The notes: generated from the sequence alone by a model not told the origin. 64,000 bases of DNA from Bathymodiolus brooksi (GCA_963680875.1 OY804580.1:96377353-96441352), one strand, 5' to 3'; positions 1 through 11,465 are shown, counted from the first letter of the stretch. Program-made: numbers and translations.

Positions 1-171
1 GACTCAGGCAGGTTAGATTTGAGTAAAAACTTTAAATTAAAAATTCATTTTCTTTCGAAAAGTCCAGACACGGTTCCATTAGACAACTCGACCATTTTGT
101 GTATTTTGAAAACAATGTCTTTTGTAGTCATGTAAGTTGTTGCAGACTTTACGTTTTAGCTAAATCATCAC

Positions 172-228
172 TCAGATATAGCTGAAATATTGCTAAAATT
201 GGTGTAAAACACCAATCAATCAATCAGT
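172..228 (+). mobile_element. SINE tail with (CAAT)n end
   Basis: ctcagatatagctgaaatat..ggtgtaaaacaccaatcaatc. The same tail type occurs at 7113-7172, 41190-41272 (minus) and 44554-44618. Confidence 0.55.
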
Positions 229-1016
229 AATTTTAAAAAGTAGATTTAAATATTACTTGAGGATATGAAAAATAGGGTTTCGTGTAAAATAGTTTATGCA
301 AAATGTCTGCTCAAAATAACAGTAAATTTGATGCCAACAGTAGCTCGAAAAAAACAGGTTTAATGAATCGGGATTGAAATTTCATGATTTATTATGAAGC
401 TAGCGTTAGAAAAAAAACTAGTGCAAGTGAACCTGAAATAACAATGAATGTGTGATTAAAGATATCAATCTCCTTTCAAAATTTTTTATATTTAAAACTT
501 GACCCAGTTGAAAATATCACTCTCTTCAAAAAAAATTATTTTCAAAACTTGACCCAGTTGAAAATATCAATTTCTTTTCAAAAATATTAATTTTTAAAAC
601 TTGACCCAGTTGAAAATATCAATCTCTTTTCAAAAATTTTAATTTTTAAAACTGTACCCAGTTTAATTACCATTTCTCCAATATGGTTGATATTATTCTG
701 GTGGGGGGACAAATTTAAACAGTTGTTTCATTTTTTTATAACCTGTGTAGATATACTATCTTGATACAGTATAAATTTCTAAACAGCAGCTGTGAAACAA
801 AGTCTTGTATATTTAAAAGAAAGATTTATGAGTTCAACAAGTACCCGGTAGTTTTAAACACTTCACATATGATTAAAGGCTTTTTATTGATGCCATCTTG
901 ACATTGTTTCACAAAAGTATATTTACCCCATACTCCTACTGTATTTGAACATCAATATTTGATACTTTGTTTGTAAACTTCTATAAGTACAGTGAAACCT
1001 ATTTAAACCAAACTCA
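229..1016. other. Unique AT-rich DNA
   Basis: Apart from the repeat at 468-665 I see no gene, RNA or element here. The same holds for 2042-2363, 3125-3532, 3745-4164 and 4707-5008. Confidence 0.5.
468..665 (+). repeat. ~58-bp tandem repeat, 3-4 copies
   Basis: Repeated core aaaacttgacccagttgaaa + atatcaatctctttt; the last unit is diverged (actgtacccagttt). Confidence 0.85.
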
Positions 1017-1283
1017 GGGGCCGTCGTGGTTGTGATCGGATGGTAGTTGGATTTACAACTACCTGTGCAATCAGTGCCTATCACTACTAAAGATTTGAGT
1101 TAGAACCCGTTCATGGCGAGGTGTACTCGATACAACATTATGTGATAAAGTTTGTCATTGACTTGCGGCAGGTCAGTGGTTTTCTCCGGGTACTCAGGTT
1201 TCCTCCACCAATAAAACTGACCACCACGATATAACTGAAATAGTCTTGAAAGTGGCATTAAACACCATAAACCAAACCAAACT
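1017..1283 (+). mobile_element. SINE family 1, near full length
   Basis: Head ggggccgtcgtggttgtgat with a tRNA-like internal promoter (box-B-like gagttagaacccg here, gagttcgaatccc in better copies), body gtactcgatacaacattatg ... tttcctccaccaataaaact, tail gatataactgaaat..ttgaaagtggcattaaacacc. The most frequent interspersed repeat in this window; other copies are listed separately. Confidence 0.8.
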
Positions 1284-1464
1284 TAATTGTTGTATTATTT
1301 CTCTCTATGACGTCACTTTCTACGACTTTTTAATTGGATTTTGGAATTGTTTGGACAGTGATATTTTTGTTTTTCATTTATATAAAAAAAATTCTACAAG
1401 ACAGTAAACATTATTTTGCTTTTTAAATACTAATTCAGTCAAGATTTTTTTTTAAATGTATGTA

Positions 1465-1606
1465 CAGTAGTCCCTCTCTTATCAGGACAGATTTTAGGTG
1501 CTCTGAGATAGTAAATTACTACAAAATTGACGACCACAAGAGAGCCCTCTCATTATATTAAGCCACTTTTCATAGCAGAAGGGGAGGCCTTATGAGGGGG
1601 ACTACT
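1465..1606. mobile_element. Small MITE, Tc1/mariner-like ends
   Basis: ~140-bp segment with inverted ends cagtagtccctctcttatca and tatgagggggactact. The left end follows TA. CAGT-type ends next to TA suggest Tc1/mariner, but the right target TA is not clear. Confidence 0.5.
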
Positions 1607-1814
1607 ATTTATAAAATTATTTTTGCTCTGGAAGCAGCTTGGTGTTCATTACTTATATTTTGATTGTCAGCTATGAATTGTAAAAAAATGAAATCCATTT
1701 TGATTTAATACATTGTTACTTTGTGTTGCATTTTCAGTGTTCATATTTTATGCTAATAAATGTTCAATTTTTGCGGAGATTGCTTTTAGTACAAGGGGTT
1801 GAGTTATATATGGG

Positions 1815-2041
1815 TTATAGTGTTTAACGCCACATTCAACAATATTTCAAATATGTCATGGCAGTCAGTTTTATTGGAGAATACCAGAGAACCCCCAAAC
1901 CTGTCATAAGTAACTGACAAATTTTATCACATAATGTTGTATCAAGTACACCTCACCTGAATGGGATTCAAACTCACAACGTTAGTGATTGCATAGGTAG
2001 TTGTAAATCTAACTACCATATGATCAGGACCATGCCAGTCC
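1815..2041 (-). mobile_element. SINE family 1, near full length
   Basis: Minus-strand copy from gtgtttaacgccacattcaa (tail) to aactaccatatgatcaggac (head). Confidence 0.75.
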
Positions 2042-2363
2042 TCTTTAATACAAGGAGTTCTCTAATGAATACTTGCAGAAGTGAACAAGGAATATTTTTT
2101 TTCACATTCTCAAATCTGGTAATATTTTCATGGGAGGAACATCCTTGTGTTTATTTTAAACAAGTACACATTACCAAAACCAGGGACCGCCACATATAAC
2201 TGAAATATTGTTGAAAGTGGCATTAAGTACAATTAAGCTAACCCCCAACCCATGGTTTTCATAGAAGGAAGTGCCTGAAACATTCACAACAAGACAGTAC
2301 GACCATGAAGACCCAGACTTCACCAACTTTCAACCAAAATATTATACAATGTATATATATAAG

Positions 2364-2518
2364 GGAGTGGATGTGGTCGAGTGGTCAAGGGCCCTGGATG
2401 TAAGGCTAAGCGAATGGTGCTGCAGTGTATCAATGGTGTGGGTTCAAATCCCGTGGAGGGAAGAACAAAAATTTGACAGCTCTAAAATCTAATTCTAACA
2501 CTGGTTTAATTTTCAGAC

Positions 2519-2552
<34 letters not shown>
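2364..2552 (+). mobile_element. tRNA(Ser/Leu)-like SINE family 2, copy 1
   Basis: A tRNA-like head with A-box gtggtcgagtggtcaagg, a long variable region and B-box gggttcaaatcccgt (class II shape, like tRNA-Ser/Leu). Then the family tail gaacaaaaatttgacagctc and ctaattctaacactgg, ending in (TA)n. A short (TA) run also precedes it. The head is diverged, so this is not called a working tRNA. Confidence 0.7.
2519..2552 (+). repeat. (TA)n microsatellite
   Basis: Pure TA run at the end of SINE family 2 copy 1. Similar runs occur at 7400-7428 and 7590-7614 around copy 2. Confidence 0.9.
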
Positions 2553-2737
2553 AGTGGGACAGATATATTGTATGATTGTATATATATATATGTTAGATGA
2601 TTTTTGGGATTTTTCATTATTTTTTATCCACTTAACATTTTCCATGAGTGTGAAATTTCTTCTTTTCACCCTGGTAAAAGATGTAGAAATTTCTTGTATA
2701 ATTAAATGAAAGATATCCCTATCCTCAATTTTTAATA

Positions 2738-2940
2738 AAAAGAGTTTGAAGATACCAAAGGGGTAATCAGAATCTGTATATCGAAGAAGAACAGACAACA
2801 CAATGGTTAAAAGAAGAAGAACAGACAACACAATGGCCAAAAGACAGAAGAACAGACAACACAATGGTCAAAAGAAAAAGGACAAACAACGATCTACAAA
2901 ACATACATATAAAACTAAAGATCGAGTAACACTAAATAAC
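2738..2940 (-). mobile_element. Element E copy with a triplicated internal segment
   Basis: aagagtttgaagataccaaa, ggggtaatcagaatctgtat mark the E 3' end. The segment gaacagacaacacaatgg occurs three times in a row (2786-2874), so this copy carries its own small tandem expansion. Confidence 0.7.
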
Positions 2941-2951
2941 CTATTTCTTCT

Positions 2952-3124
2952 ATCCCGCTTAGTTGTGGTGTACTCGTACAACATTATGTGATAAAGTTTC
3001 ACAGTGACTTGCGACAGTTGGGTGGTTTTCTCAGGGTATTCCGGTTTCTTCCACCAATAAAACAAACCGCCACGATATAGCTGAAATATTGTTGAAAGTG
3101 GCGTTAAACGCCATAACCGGAACC
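2952..3124 (+). mobile_element. SINE family 1, 5'-truncated
   Basis: Starts near the box-B region (tcccgcttagttgtggtgta) and ends gtggcgttaaacgccataac. It directly abuts an E copy on the left. Confidence 0.7.
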
Positions 3125-3532
3125 CCTATTTCTTCCGTAAAAGCACAACTTCTCATTCTTCTGGGCGAATGGCATCCAACACTTGTATTATGGTTACAAC
3201 TGTGATGTAGAACACATGTGTAGGTTTGATTGAGCATTTATCCAGACGAGGCAGCTTCACTCGACCCTGTATCCTATTGGGTAACTCTCATGGACAAGAT
3301 CCATTTACAGAGAGGGGATTCCTCTGATCAACAGATTTCCTCTTTTTTTTTTTTTACAAAATATGTATGAATAAAATGTGTCAAACTTGCTCTAAGCAAC
3401 TAGAAAATGAAGGTACATGGGCACTTATAGGGGATTTCTCTTTTTTAACCAATGAACATTTGTATCTCCACATCATACAACAGTCCAGTATAAGATCATT
3501 ATAGATTACACATTCACATTATGCTTCTTCTT

Positions 3533-3744
3533 GGGGGCCATGGTGGTCGTGATCTTATGGTAGTTAGATTTACAACTACCAATGCAATCTGTGCCTATCA
3601 CTTACAACATTATGTGATAAAGTTTGTCAGTGACTTGCGGCAGGTCAGTGGTTTTCTCCGGGTACACCAATTTCCTCCACCAACAAAACTGATCGCGCCA
3701 AGATATAATTGAAATATTGTTGAAAGTGGCATTAAACACCATAC
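3533..3744 (+). mobile_element. SINE family 1 with internal deletion
   Basis: The head is present (gtggtcgtgatcttatggta), but the segment containing box B is deleted between gcctatcac and ttacaacattatg. Tail gtggcattaaacaccata. Confidence 0.7.
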
Positions 3745-4164
3745 CCCCACCCTCCCCATTATGCTTCTTCATAAAACCGGTATGCTAAAGATTTAATATG
3801 TTCTTCACTGATTGATCACTTGAAAAGTGACCTATTACATGCTCCCAATAAAAGATGTTGCTGGGTGTTAGTGAATAGACGATTATACATTACAGATCCA
3901 ATGAACGTATAATTTTAAGATGGCGAAAAGCGGAGGTTGGAGAGACAACAATTTCATGAATTTCAGAGAATGAAGCTTCCAATATTATCATCTTTAGATG
4001 ATAATTGTGCACTTTAGTTTATGATGTGCATTGTTTTTTATTTAAAAGTTTGGTTTTTTTTATGGTTGTGAAAACTGACTACATGTATTTAAATTAGGTG
4101 TCATTTATGTGTTTGTGTTAATATGTCTTATATCATAATCTAATCTCACATTAGAGGGGGGTGG

Positions 4165-4706
4165 TATGGTGTTTAAAGCAGTTTGCACAATATTTCAGTT
4201 ATATCGTTGCAGTCAGTTTAATTGGTGAAGGAAACCGGAGTCCCCAGAGAAAACCACAGACCTGGTCACTGACAAACTTTATCACCTGATGTTGTATCGA
4301 GTACACCTCGCCTGAGCGGGGTTCGAACTCACAACATTATTGGTGATAGGCACTGATTGCATAGAGAGGAATTGTACAAGAAATATATAAATATATGTAC
4401 ACAATATACTGTTATTGTGCAGAAATCACAATTATTAATCACAACAAAAGACACAATCACTTGTAAATTTACCAAGTTTTAATTATGCAAGATTTTGCCA
4501 GATGTTACAAAACCAAAATTTTAAAAATAAAATATATACATTGAATGATTTATCTTGTTGAAATTGTCCGATCACATCTAACAGTGTTGGGCTGGTGATA
4601 TCTTCTTACACTAGTAGTACATCTCCTCAGTCGTGATCTATAGGCTCTGATTTCACAGGTAGTTGTAAATCCAACTACCATACAATCACGACGACGACGG
4701 TCCCCC
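4165..4706 (-). mobile_element. SINE family 1 split by a ~280-bp insertion
   Basis: Tail and body at 4165-4364 (ggtgtttaaagcag ... gataggcactgattgcatag); head at 4640-4706 (ataggctctgatttcacagg ... caatcacgacgacgacggtc). The junction sequence ataggc.ctgatt.ca.ag is present on both sides of the 4365-4639 insert, as expected for a target-site duplication. The insert itself is AT-rich and not recognised. Confidence 0.55.
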
Positions 4707-5011
4707 AAACGCACTGGTATGTACTAAATAATTACATAAAGTATTAAAATGATGGTAACATTTACATGGAGTAAAGTTACAAAAGTTACATGACCCTCGT
4801 AAAATGTGAAAAATATCTGAAGGTCATCTGCTAATATAAATTGTAATGTATACATACATATCAGGTGAGAGGTGATTTATTTCTTTTATTGATATTGGTG
4901 AAATTGTTGACCATCACAGTTAAATATTTCTTGTAATAACTATATACCAGTATATAATGTGTATTTACATCCATATCCTTTCTTACTACATGTAATAGAG
5001 TGAGTGAGTTA

Positions 5012-5268
5012 GGGACCGACCATTTAACTTGAAGGGGGGGTTATGGTTTTTTGTTTCGTTCAGAATTTTTTTTTCGGACAACACAAGAGTTAGAATATTT
5101 ATTTTTTTTGTCGCGCAAAGCGCGAATTTTTTTTCCAGAATCTAACATTAGGTAATATATCAAAAACTCTGAATCAGATTTTTTTTTTTTCCTCCACCAA
5201 AATCAGAATATTTTTTTCAGCAACATTGGGAATCAGAATATTTTTTTAGAAAAAAAAACATAACCCCG

Positions 5269-5309
<41 letters not shown>

Positions 5310-5331
5310 TTCATGTTAAATGGTCGTTCCC
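5012..5331. mobile_element. PIF/Harbinger-like MITE with expanded poly(C)
   Basis: 320-bp element flanked by TTA on both sides (5009-5011, 5332-5334). Terminal inverted repeats: GGGACCGACCATTTAAC...GTTAAATGGTCGTTCCC. A 3-bp TTA duplication is typical of PIF/Harbinger. The interior is T-rich (cagaatattttttcgg-type motifs). A run of about 41 C (5269-5309) occupies the right end, where the left end has only seven G (5034-5040). No coding capacity. Confidence 0.75.
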
Positions 5332-5334
5332 TTA

Positions 5335-5712
5335 GCGAGTGTTGTTTAACGCCAAATCAGTATTTTTTTTCAATTATATCCCGGTAAGAGAAAAATACAT
5401 TCAATAAAATGATGATGTACTGCGCTTTGTACTATAGGCCAACACGATCTTTATAGTGCTAGCTCAGCGAAACAACAGTCCGCGGGTAAGTGCTAGCTCA
5501 GCGAAACAACAGTCCTCGGGTAGAAATGTTGATCCACTAAGAAATATTAACCTGATTCCAAGCCAACCAATTTTTGCTATTATTCATTAAAGCTGTGTGT
5601 TTAGCGAAGAAGCGGCAAATATCAATTTTATTGTCTTAAGTTTCACCCTACCAGGGTTCCAACCCACGCACTCCTGGTGAGCATGTTAACCACTCCACCG
5701 CCGTTGCGGTCT
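5335..5712 (-). mobile_element. tRNA-derived SINE family 3, copy 1
   Basis: Minus-strand tRNA-like head at ~5650-5712 (B-box complement gggttccaacccacgc; A-box region complement ccactccaccgccg). The body includes cctgattccaagccaacca and gcgaaacaacagtcc; the tail at the left end is gttgtttaacgccaaat. A 38-bp segment (gctagctcagcgaaacaaca) is duplicated at 5460-5522. Two further copies at 11856 and 53280 define the family. Confidence 0.7.
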
Positions 5713-5733
5713 TTCTACTATATTGAAATATAT

Positions 5734-5818
5734 ATGGTAGTTGGATTTACAACTACCAGTATAGTCAGTGCCTATCACCACTAAAGTTGTGAGTTCGAAT
5801 CACACACATGACGAGGTG
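5734..5818 (+). mobile_element. SINE family 1 head fragment
   Basis: atggtagttggatttacaac through gtgagttcgaatcac to atgacgaggtg; the rest is missing. Confidence 0.6.
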
Positions 5819-6154
5819 ATTTAAACTTATTTTATTGTTCATAATAACAACAAATGGATCAGACACAAGTTTTACAACTTAGAAATGTCTTCTCCGCTAG
5901 TTACATCAATTTACATATAATCAGAACAGCATTAATTACATAATAATAACATACTTGTTCAGAATATGAAGACGAATAAAAAAAATAAAAATACAATAGA
6001 ACGAAAAATGCAAATTTCAAAGGTCGATGAAACATACTGTGTGCTAAGGTATAATATATGGCAAGTCGAGCACACCTCAAAGACCATTCTTAAACACGTG
6101 GTGTATGTGTGTTGCATACTTGGATCGTATTACGATTAGACATAGTTTATATGT

Positions 6155-6303
6155 TGGTGTACTCGATACATTATGTGATAAAGTTTGTCAGTGACTTGCG
6201 GCAGATCGGCGTTTTTCTCCTGGCATTCCGGTTTCCTCCACCCATAAAACTGACCGCCACAATATAACTGACATATTATTGAAAGCGGCGTTAAACACCA
6301 TAA
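6155..6303 (+). mobile_element. SINE family 1, 5'-truncated
   Basis: ggtgtactcgatacattatg to gcggcgttaaacaccataaa. Confidence 0.7.
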
Positions 6304-7112
6304 ATCCAACCCTATATATCAGTTTCTATCGTTTATGTCATACATGTAGTCAAGACCATCATATTCAACAACACGGGTTTCTTTTAGTATTTGAAGATGG
6401 GTCTAAAGTTCTCTATAATTCGTTGTTACTCCAAAACAACACACAACATTATTATTAATACTTATATGTACTATGTTGTTTTAAGTAGTTTAAAAACTTA
6501 TTGCAAAATTGTTTTGTAAATAAAGATAAGTACATGTGATTCGTTCATACTATACTCTTATACTATAGCCACGCTATATATTGAAATTAATCAGTAAAAG
6601 TCTGTAGGTGAAAAGGTCAGAAAATTTTAATTGAATAAAATTACTTAATATTTAATATTTATAGTAGCGTATTAATAGATAAATAGAATACTTATGTATT
6701 CCCTGGTGTGGACCTCATTGTCAGTAGCAGGTTATTTCATATTTATAATATTTGGGTATTTAAATTTTTTTAAATCATCGGATATAGACTAGCTACATTA
6801 ACAAACACCAGATCAATATATACAGGGAATCCAGCAAGGAACTATACCTATAAACAGGTAGGAAATATAAATACATTTTGTAACGTTTATCTAGATGGTT
6901 GCGTGGCATTGGTATTATGTATGCCTGTCCTTACTTCGATAGTTTAATCTGATTTCTGAATTGCAATTCATCTTATCTTTTTAAATTTAACCCATGTCTC
7001 GTTTAAATATTTTTTAGTAGAAATTATTTACCATTATTTGTACATACAAATGTATGTTTGATTGATAATGATCTGGTAGGTGTCTAAGTTAATATGATAT
7101 ACAATGTATTCA
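6304..7112. other. Unique AT-rich DNA
   Basis: No coding or repeat content recognised. Same for 5819-6154, 7173-7399 and 7615-8009. Confidence 0.5.
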
Positions 7113-7172
7113 CGTCACCATATAGCTGAAATACTGCTAAGATTGGCGTTTAACACCAATCAATCAATCAAT
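7113..7172 (+). mobile_element. SINE tail with (CAAT)n end
   Basis: gtcaccatatagctgaaata..ggcgtttaacaccaatcaat. Confidence 0.55.
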
Positions 7173-7428
7173 AATTGTTTTACCATAATGATTTGTATGT
7201 GAAAAATTAAACCGTACCATACCTGGTTTTAAATAATTAATAAGAATGTATACAATTATTGATCAATGCATGTGGACAATTGAAGGGACTTTTTAATAAT
7301 ATACTCGGCTTCAAATCTACGCTGATATCACACAATTTATCATTTTATTTAATAAAGCCGACTTTATTGTCCAACAAAATGGTATTAATTTAATCTTGGT
7401 ATATATATATAATATATATATATATATG

Positions 7429-7614
7429 GAGCGGATGTGGTCGAATTGTCTAGGGCGTTGGACGTAAGGCTAAGCGAATGGTGCTCTGCAGTGTATCAAT
7501 GGTGTGAGTTCAAATCCCGTCGAGGGAAGAACACAAATTTGACAGCTCAAAAATCTAATTCTAACACTGTTTGGTTTAATTCTCAGACGTATATATATAT
7601 ATATATATATATAT
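7429..7614 (+). mobile_element. tRNA(Ser/Leu)-like SINE family 2, copy 2
   Basis: Same head (gagcggatgtggtcgaattg), B-box gagttcaaatcccgt, same tail through ctaattctaacactg to ttctcagacg and (TA)n. Again (TA)n lies immediately upstream (7400-7428). Confidence 0.7.
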
Positions 7615-8009
7615 AGATAAAAGTACGTGTAAGTGATGAAATTAAAAACGAAAAATACCACACTGTAGACAAATCATAAAAAGAGGCCAAATGGATACCA
7701 TTAACGTAAAACTTTATGACCACTGTTGAGATTGTCAAAAGTAAAAAGATAGATGGTTGATATATATTATAACATTTATTTTTTCAACTGCCCACGGTCA
7801 CCTGTGACCACTTATAAAAAACCCATTACCCTCATTGGGTACTGATATAAGTATGTTTGTATGTACATGAAACACTAGTACGTCCCTTCTTTAAGACGAG
7901 TTGTACCCTTACTTTGTGTTGCAGAAAAAGCAGACGCAACTTTGGGAGGCGTTGTACCCCTAAAGAGAGAAGCATGGTCGTGAATTTAGCTTTAATTCCA
8001 CACTCTTAA

Positions 8010-8055
8010 TATCAATCAATCAATCAATCAATCAATCAATTACTCAATCAATCAA
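8010..8055 (+). repeat. (ATCA)n microsatellite
   Basis: Tetranucleotide run with one interruption (tactc). Unlike the SINE tails with CAAT ends, no SINE body precedes it. Confidence 0.85.
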
Positions 8056-8363
8056 AGATATCGAATTTATTGTGTACGATTAACCTTCATCAGCTACATC
8101 CAAAGTCAAAAGATAGGAAATCCAAAGCTAACTAAAGATCTATGAGAGCAATAAAACCAAAGGGCTTAACAAAGAAAGCCAAGGTTGTCTAAGGTTACAT
8201 GTACCTATCAGGGCCGTATTATGACCTTTTGGGGTACCGAGCCTAATGAAATGATGTCCACCCCCTCAGACGGAACCACCCTCTAACTAGACCGCACCCG
8301 TCTTGAATATTTTTTCACTCGTTATATATTTTAGCGACATTTACATAGCTTGAAGTAAGCTTA

Positions 8364-8588
8364 TTGTGCCACTAGTGGAGCAGGAACTGCTTACACTTCC
8401 GGAGCACCTGAGTTCACCTCCGGTTTTTACTTTTAGTGGGGTTCGTGTTCCTCGATCTTTAGTTTTATGCGTAATGTTTTGTAGATCGTTGTTTGTCCTT
8501 TTGTGCTTTTTTCTTTTTGGTCATTGTGTTGCCTGTTCTTCGATATACGGATTCTGATTACCCCTTTGGTATTGCAAATTCTTTAAAT
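8364..8588 (+). mobile_element. Element E, near complete copy
   Basis: gtgccactagtggagcagga, cttccggagcacctgagttc, gtagatcgttgtttgtcctt, cggattctgattaccccttt. Used here as the reference for the family. The class is not certain; many copies share the 3' end (ttcaaactctt) and are truncated at the 5' side, which resembles the 3' region of a retrotransposon. Confidence 0.7.
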
Positions 8589-8649
8589 AAACTAGCATGA
8601 AGGCTCCCAAAGCTTGAGGGCCCTAGGCTGCAGTCTATACTAGCCTAAA

Positions 8650-8927
8650 CAGGGGCGGATCCAGGATTTCAAGTTAAGGGGGGGGGGCGCACTTAAAAAA
8701 ATTGCGCCGAGCGGAGGGAGGCGCGAAAATTGTTGGGGTATTTCGTGTGAAAAATCACGATTTTACGCCAAAAAATCATATTTTTCCAATTTTAGGGGAG
8801 GCGCGCGAAATGTTTGGGGTATTTCATGTGAAAAATCACGATTTTACGCCAAAAAAATCATATTGTTCCCAATTTTAGGGGGGGCGCGCGCCGGGTGCGC
8901 CTCCCCCCCCCCCTGAATCCGCCCCTG
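8650..8927. mobile_element. hAT-like MITE, CAGGGGCGGATCCAGG ends
   Basis: Ends CAGGGGCGGATCCAGG (8650-8665) and CCTGAATCCGCCCCTG (8912-8927), flanked by CTAAA on both sides. The ends resemble hAT termini; the duplication looks 5 bp rather than the usual 8. The interior holds a tandem duplication of ~80 bp (ggggtatttcgtgtgaaaaa / ggggtatttcatgtgaaaaa) and G/C runs next to the ends. Confidence 0.75.
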
Positions 8928-8944
8928 CTAAAAGAAAATACGAC

Positions 8945-9075
8945 CCTGTACCTATGCCTGATGGAGAAAATCCTTAGTTTTAATAATCATAATTACATTG
9001 TTTGGGAACTGTAAATTTCAATAACAAATATAGTTTATAAACCATGTCAGTTCCCAACACTGACTACTGGGCAGA
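8945..9075 (-). mobile_element. Dispersed family D fragment
   Basis: tatgcctgatggagaaaatc, aactgtaaatttcaataaca, aaccatgtcagttcccaaca; matches 53090-53140. Confidence 0.55.
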
Positions 9076-9080
9076 TGATA

Positions 9081-10496
9081 CCCCAGAGGACTGATAATGC
9101 AGAGATAGGAATTATATGATATAAATTATCGTGTATATTATAAAGACACAATCAATTCTTCCTATGTAAATGACTTGTATAATTATTGTATATAGGAATT
9201 TTTGTAGTTTTGAACTCATCTTCTTATTCAATATATCCCGGGATATATGAAATCGTTTGGTCAACCAACCACAACGCTATTTACAAATTTGTCGTCAATA
9301 TCAAAATAGATCGCATTTTGTTAATTTAAATTTTCTAAAAAAAACGATTTTACATTTTATATGAATTGACCAGTTCTAGCATATCGGTAGTAATGATACA
9401 CGATATGGTACATAATTCTGAAAATTGTTAAAGTAATATGAAAGGCAAATATCGTGGAATTTTTGGATTAAATATTTTCACTTAATATGTCACTTAATTT
9501 TAACTAAATCCCCTCAAAAGCAGATTTTAAGAGCAAATCGCAAAATATTTGACAGCAGATAATTCTGTTTTCCCGTACAGTAATGCAAATGATATGCACG
9601 TGACCAAAGATTTGTACTCAAGATTATCGCTCATGCGCAATGTTTAGTTGATGGAAAAAAATAAAAAATATATTCCGTGTGTACCACATAAGAATAATTG
9701 CAAAAAAAATTGGTTCACACGACATGAAACAGACAGATTCCTCAATAATCATTGTCAGGAATGTGTGCGTGATTACCTCAGCATCCATGATTGTTTATCT
9801 TTTCTTCACGAGGTCATGATCGGCAATCATCGGATCAAAACTTTTCTTCACGAGGTCATGATCGGCAATCATCGGAACAAAACAACCGAAAGTTAATCAG
9901 TCTCCACAACAATGGCGAGGACGGTAAATATGCACACGGATTTGCAGATTTCTTGTTGTTGGGAACATATTTCGACTTGAAACATGCATGAATAGCTTAG
10001 TTAAGGTACCGCCGTATTCCAAATTGAATTTTCAGAGAAAAAATTTCTTCACCCAAAACTGGTGTAATATTACTTTAAGTTAATTATTTTTTGTTTACTA
10101 TGCAGTACAAAACGTGATTTATATAAACATCACTTCTCAATATGAAGTATAGTATGTAAATAACTTATATTTAAAACGTGTTATATTTATTAGAAGACTG
10201 GCATGTCAATTTATATAACACATGTAGTTTAAATTTTATACGATGAATCTTAAGTCTAAATATTATGCTCTGATAAATTAATTGATAAATTATATTGCCT
10301 TTGTAGATGTCGTGTGGTTTTCAGAGGTGAATTTTACAAGAAAATATATTTCCTGGACCGGACAGTACCGCCGATGTTCGGAACACAGAGGGGCCGGTTT
10401 TTATAGGAAATTTTACTTAAATATATAGGGAGAAATTTCGGGCCAAAACTAAATATTCAGTTTTCAGAGGAATCCGGTTTTCAGAGCGGCCGGGGT
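9081..10496. other. Unique DNA, short spurious frames only
   Basis: Apart from the duplication at 9797-9889 nothing recognisable. Part of 10340-10490 has short 'ccgg' and 'ttttcaga' motifs that may be a degraded repeat. Confidence 0.45.
9797..9889 (+). repeat. 43-bp direct duplication with a palindromic core
   Basis: Two copies of cttcacgaggtcatgatcgg + caatcatcgga; the core contains catgatcggcaatcat. The open frames here arise from this repeat. Confidence 0.75.
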
Positions 10497-10531
10497 TTTT
10501 TTTTGGGGGGGGGGGGGGGGGGGGGTGGGGG
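10497..10531 (+). repeat. T run plus G run
   Basis: About 8 T followed by 21 G, T and 5 G. Long G runs like this are prone to sequencing error. Confidence 0.85.
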
Positions 10532-10840
10532 TTCCGCAGTACACGTGCTGGATTTAGACAGATAAGGTCATGAAATATTGCAAATTTTCTATCAATTACG
10601 TATTTCGGAAGTAATGTATTGAAATGTCATGCATTCTCGTGTACTCTTGCTCGCTAATTTTATATTATTTAAAGCATTTGCTGTCATCTTGTACGATAAA
10701 CACATTCACCAGTCTTATTTATTTCATATGTATGATACATGTAGTTAAACATTGATGCCGGTTTAAAAATTCAAGGGTATACGACAAGCAGAGAATTCGG
10801 GATATATAAATCGGCTGCAGTGTATTACACCTCAGAAAGT

Positions 10841-11112
10841 AGGGGCCGTCGTGGTCGTGATCGTATGGTAGTTGGATTTAAAACTACCTACATGTATATG
10901 AAATCAGTGCCTATCGCAACTATAATGTTGTGCGTTCGAATTCAGCTCAGGTGAGGTGTACTCGATACAATATTATGTGAAAAAGTTTGTCAGTGACTTG
11001 TGACAGGTCGTTGGTTTTCTCCGGGTACTCCGGTTTCGTCCACCAATAAATCCGACCGCCATGATATAGCTGAAATATTGTTGAAAGTGGGGTTACGTAC
11101 CATAACCATAAC
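10841..11112 (+). mobile_element. SINE family 1, near full length
   Basis: ggggccgtcgtggtcgtgat head, box B-like gcgttcgaattca, tail gttgaaagtggggttacgta. Confidence 0.78.
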
Positions 11113-11465
11113 CCGCCTAACCCTCAGAAAGTGGCGTCCGTTAGTATACTGGATGGTTCTTATACACAACTTGCTCTTACGAGAGGAAATAAACATGTAA
11201 ACAAGTGTCTCGCTTTTAGAGAATGGCGCGTTCCTGGCAGCAGCTCATAACGAGGAACGTTTATTTTTAGGGTTGTTGGTGGTCTTGTTGCCAGGCACAA
11301 TTGTGTGGCCTCTCCATGTCTTCTTTTTATTTCCTGATGGCAATATAAGCATCCGTATAGAGACCTACCGAAGCGCCACCTTTTGCATACGTAATTTGTT
11401 TGTTTGTTGTTGTTTTGAGTTGTTCTCGTTATGAATATTGCTGAAATACTACTCACTAAAACAAC

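Noticed and set aside
2366..2470. Functional tRNA-Ser/Leu gene
   Set aside because: The head has A- and B-box-like motifs, but the arms pair poorly, and an identical non-tRNA tail follows in both copies, so it is a SINE.
2430..2864. 144-codon minus-strand frame
   Set aside because: Runs through a SINE, a (TA)n microsatellite and an E copy; the translation contains a Tyr-Ile repeat from TA.
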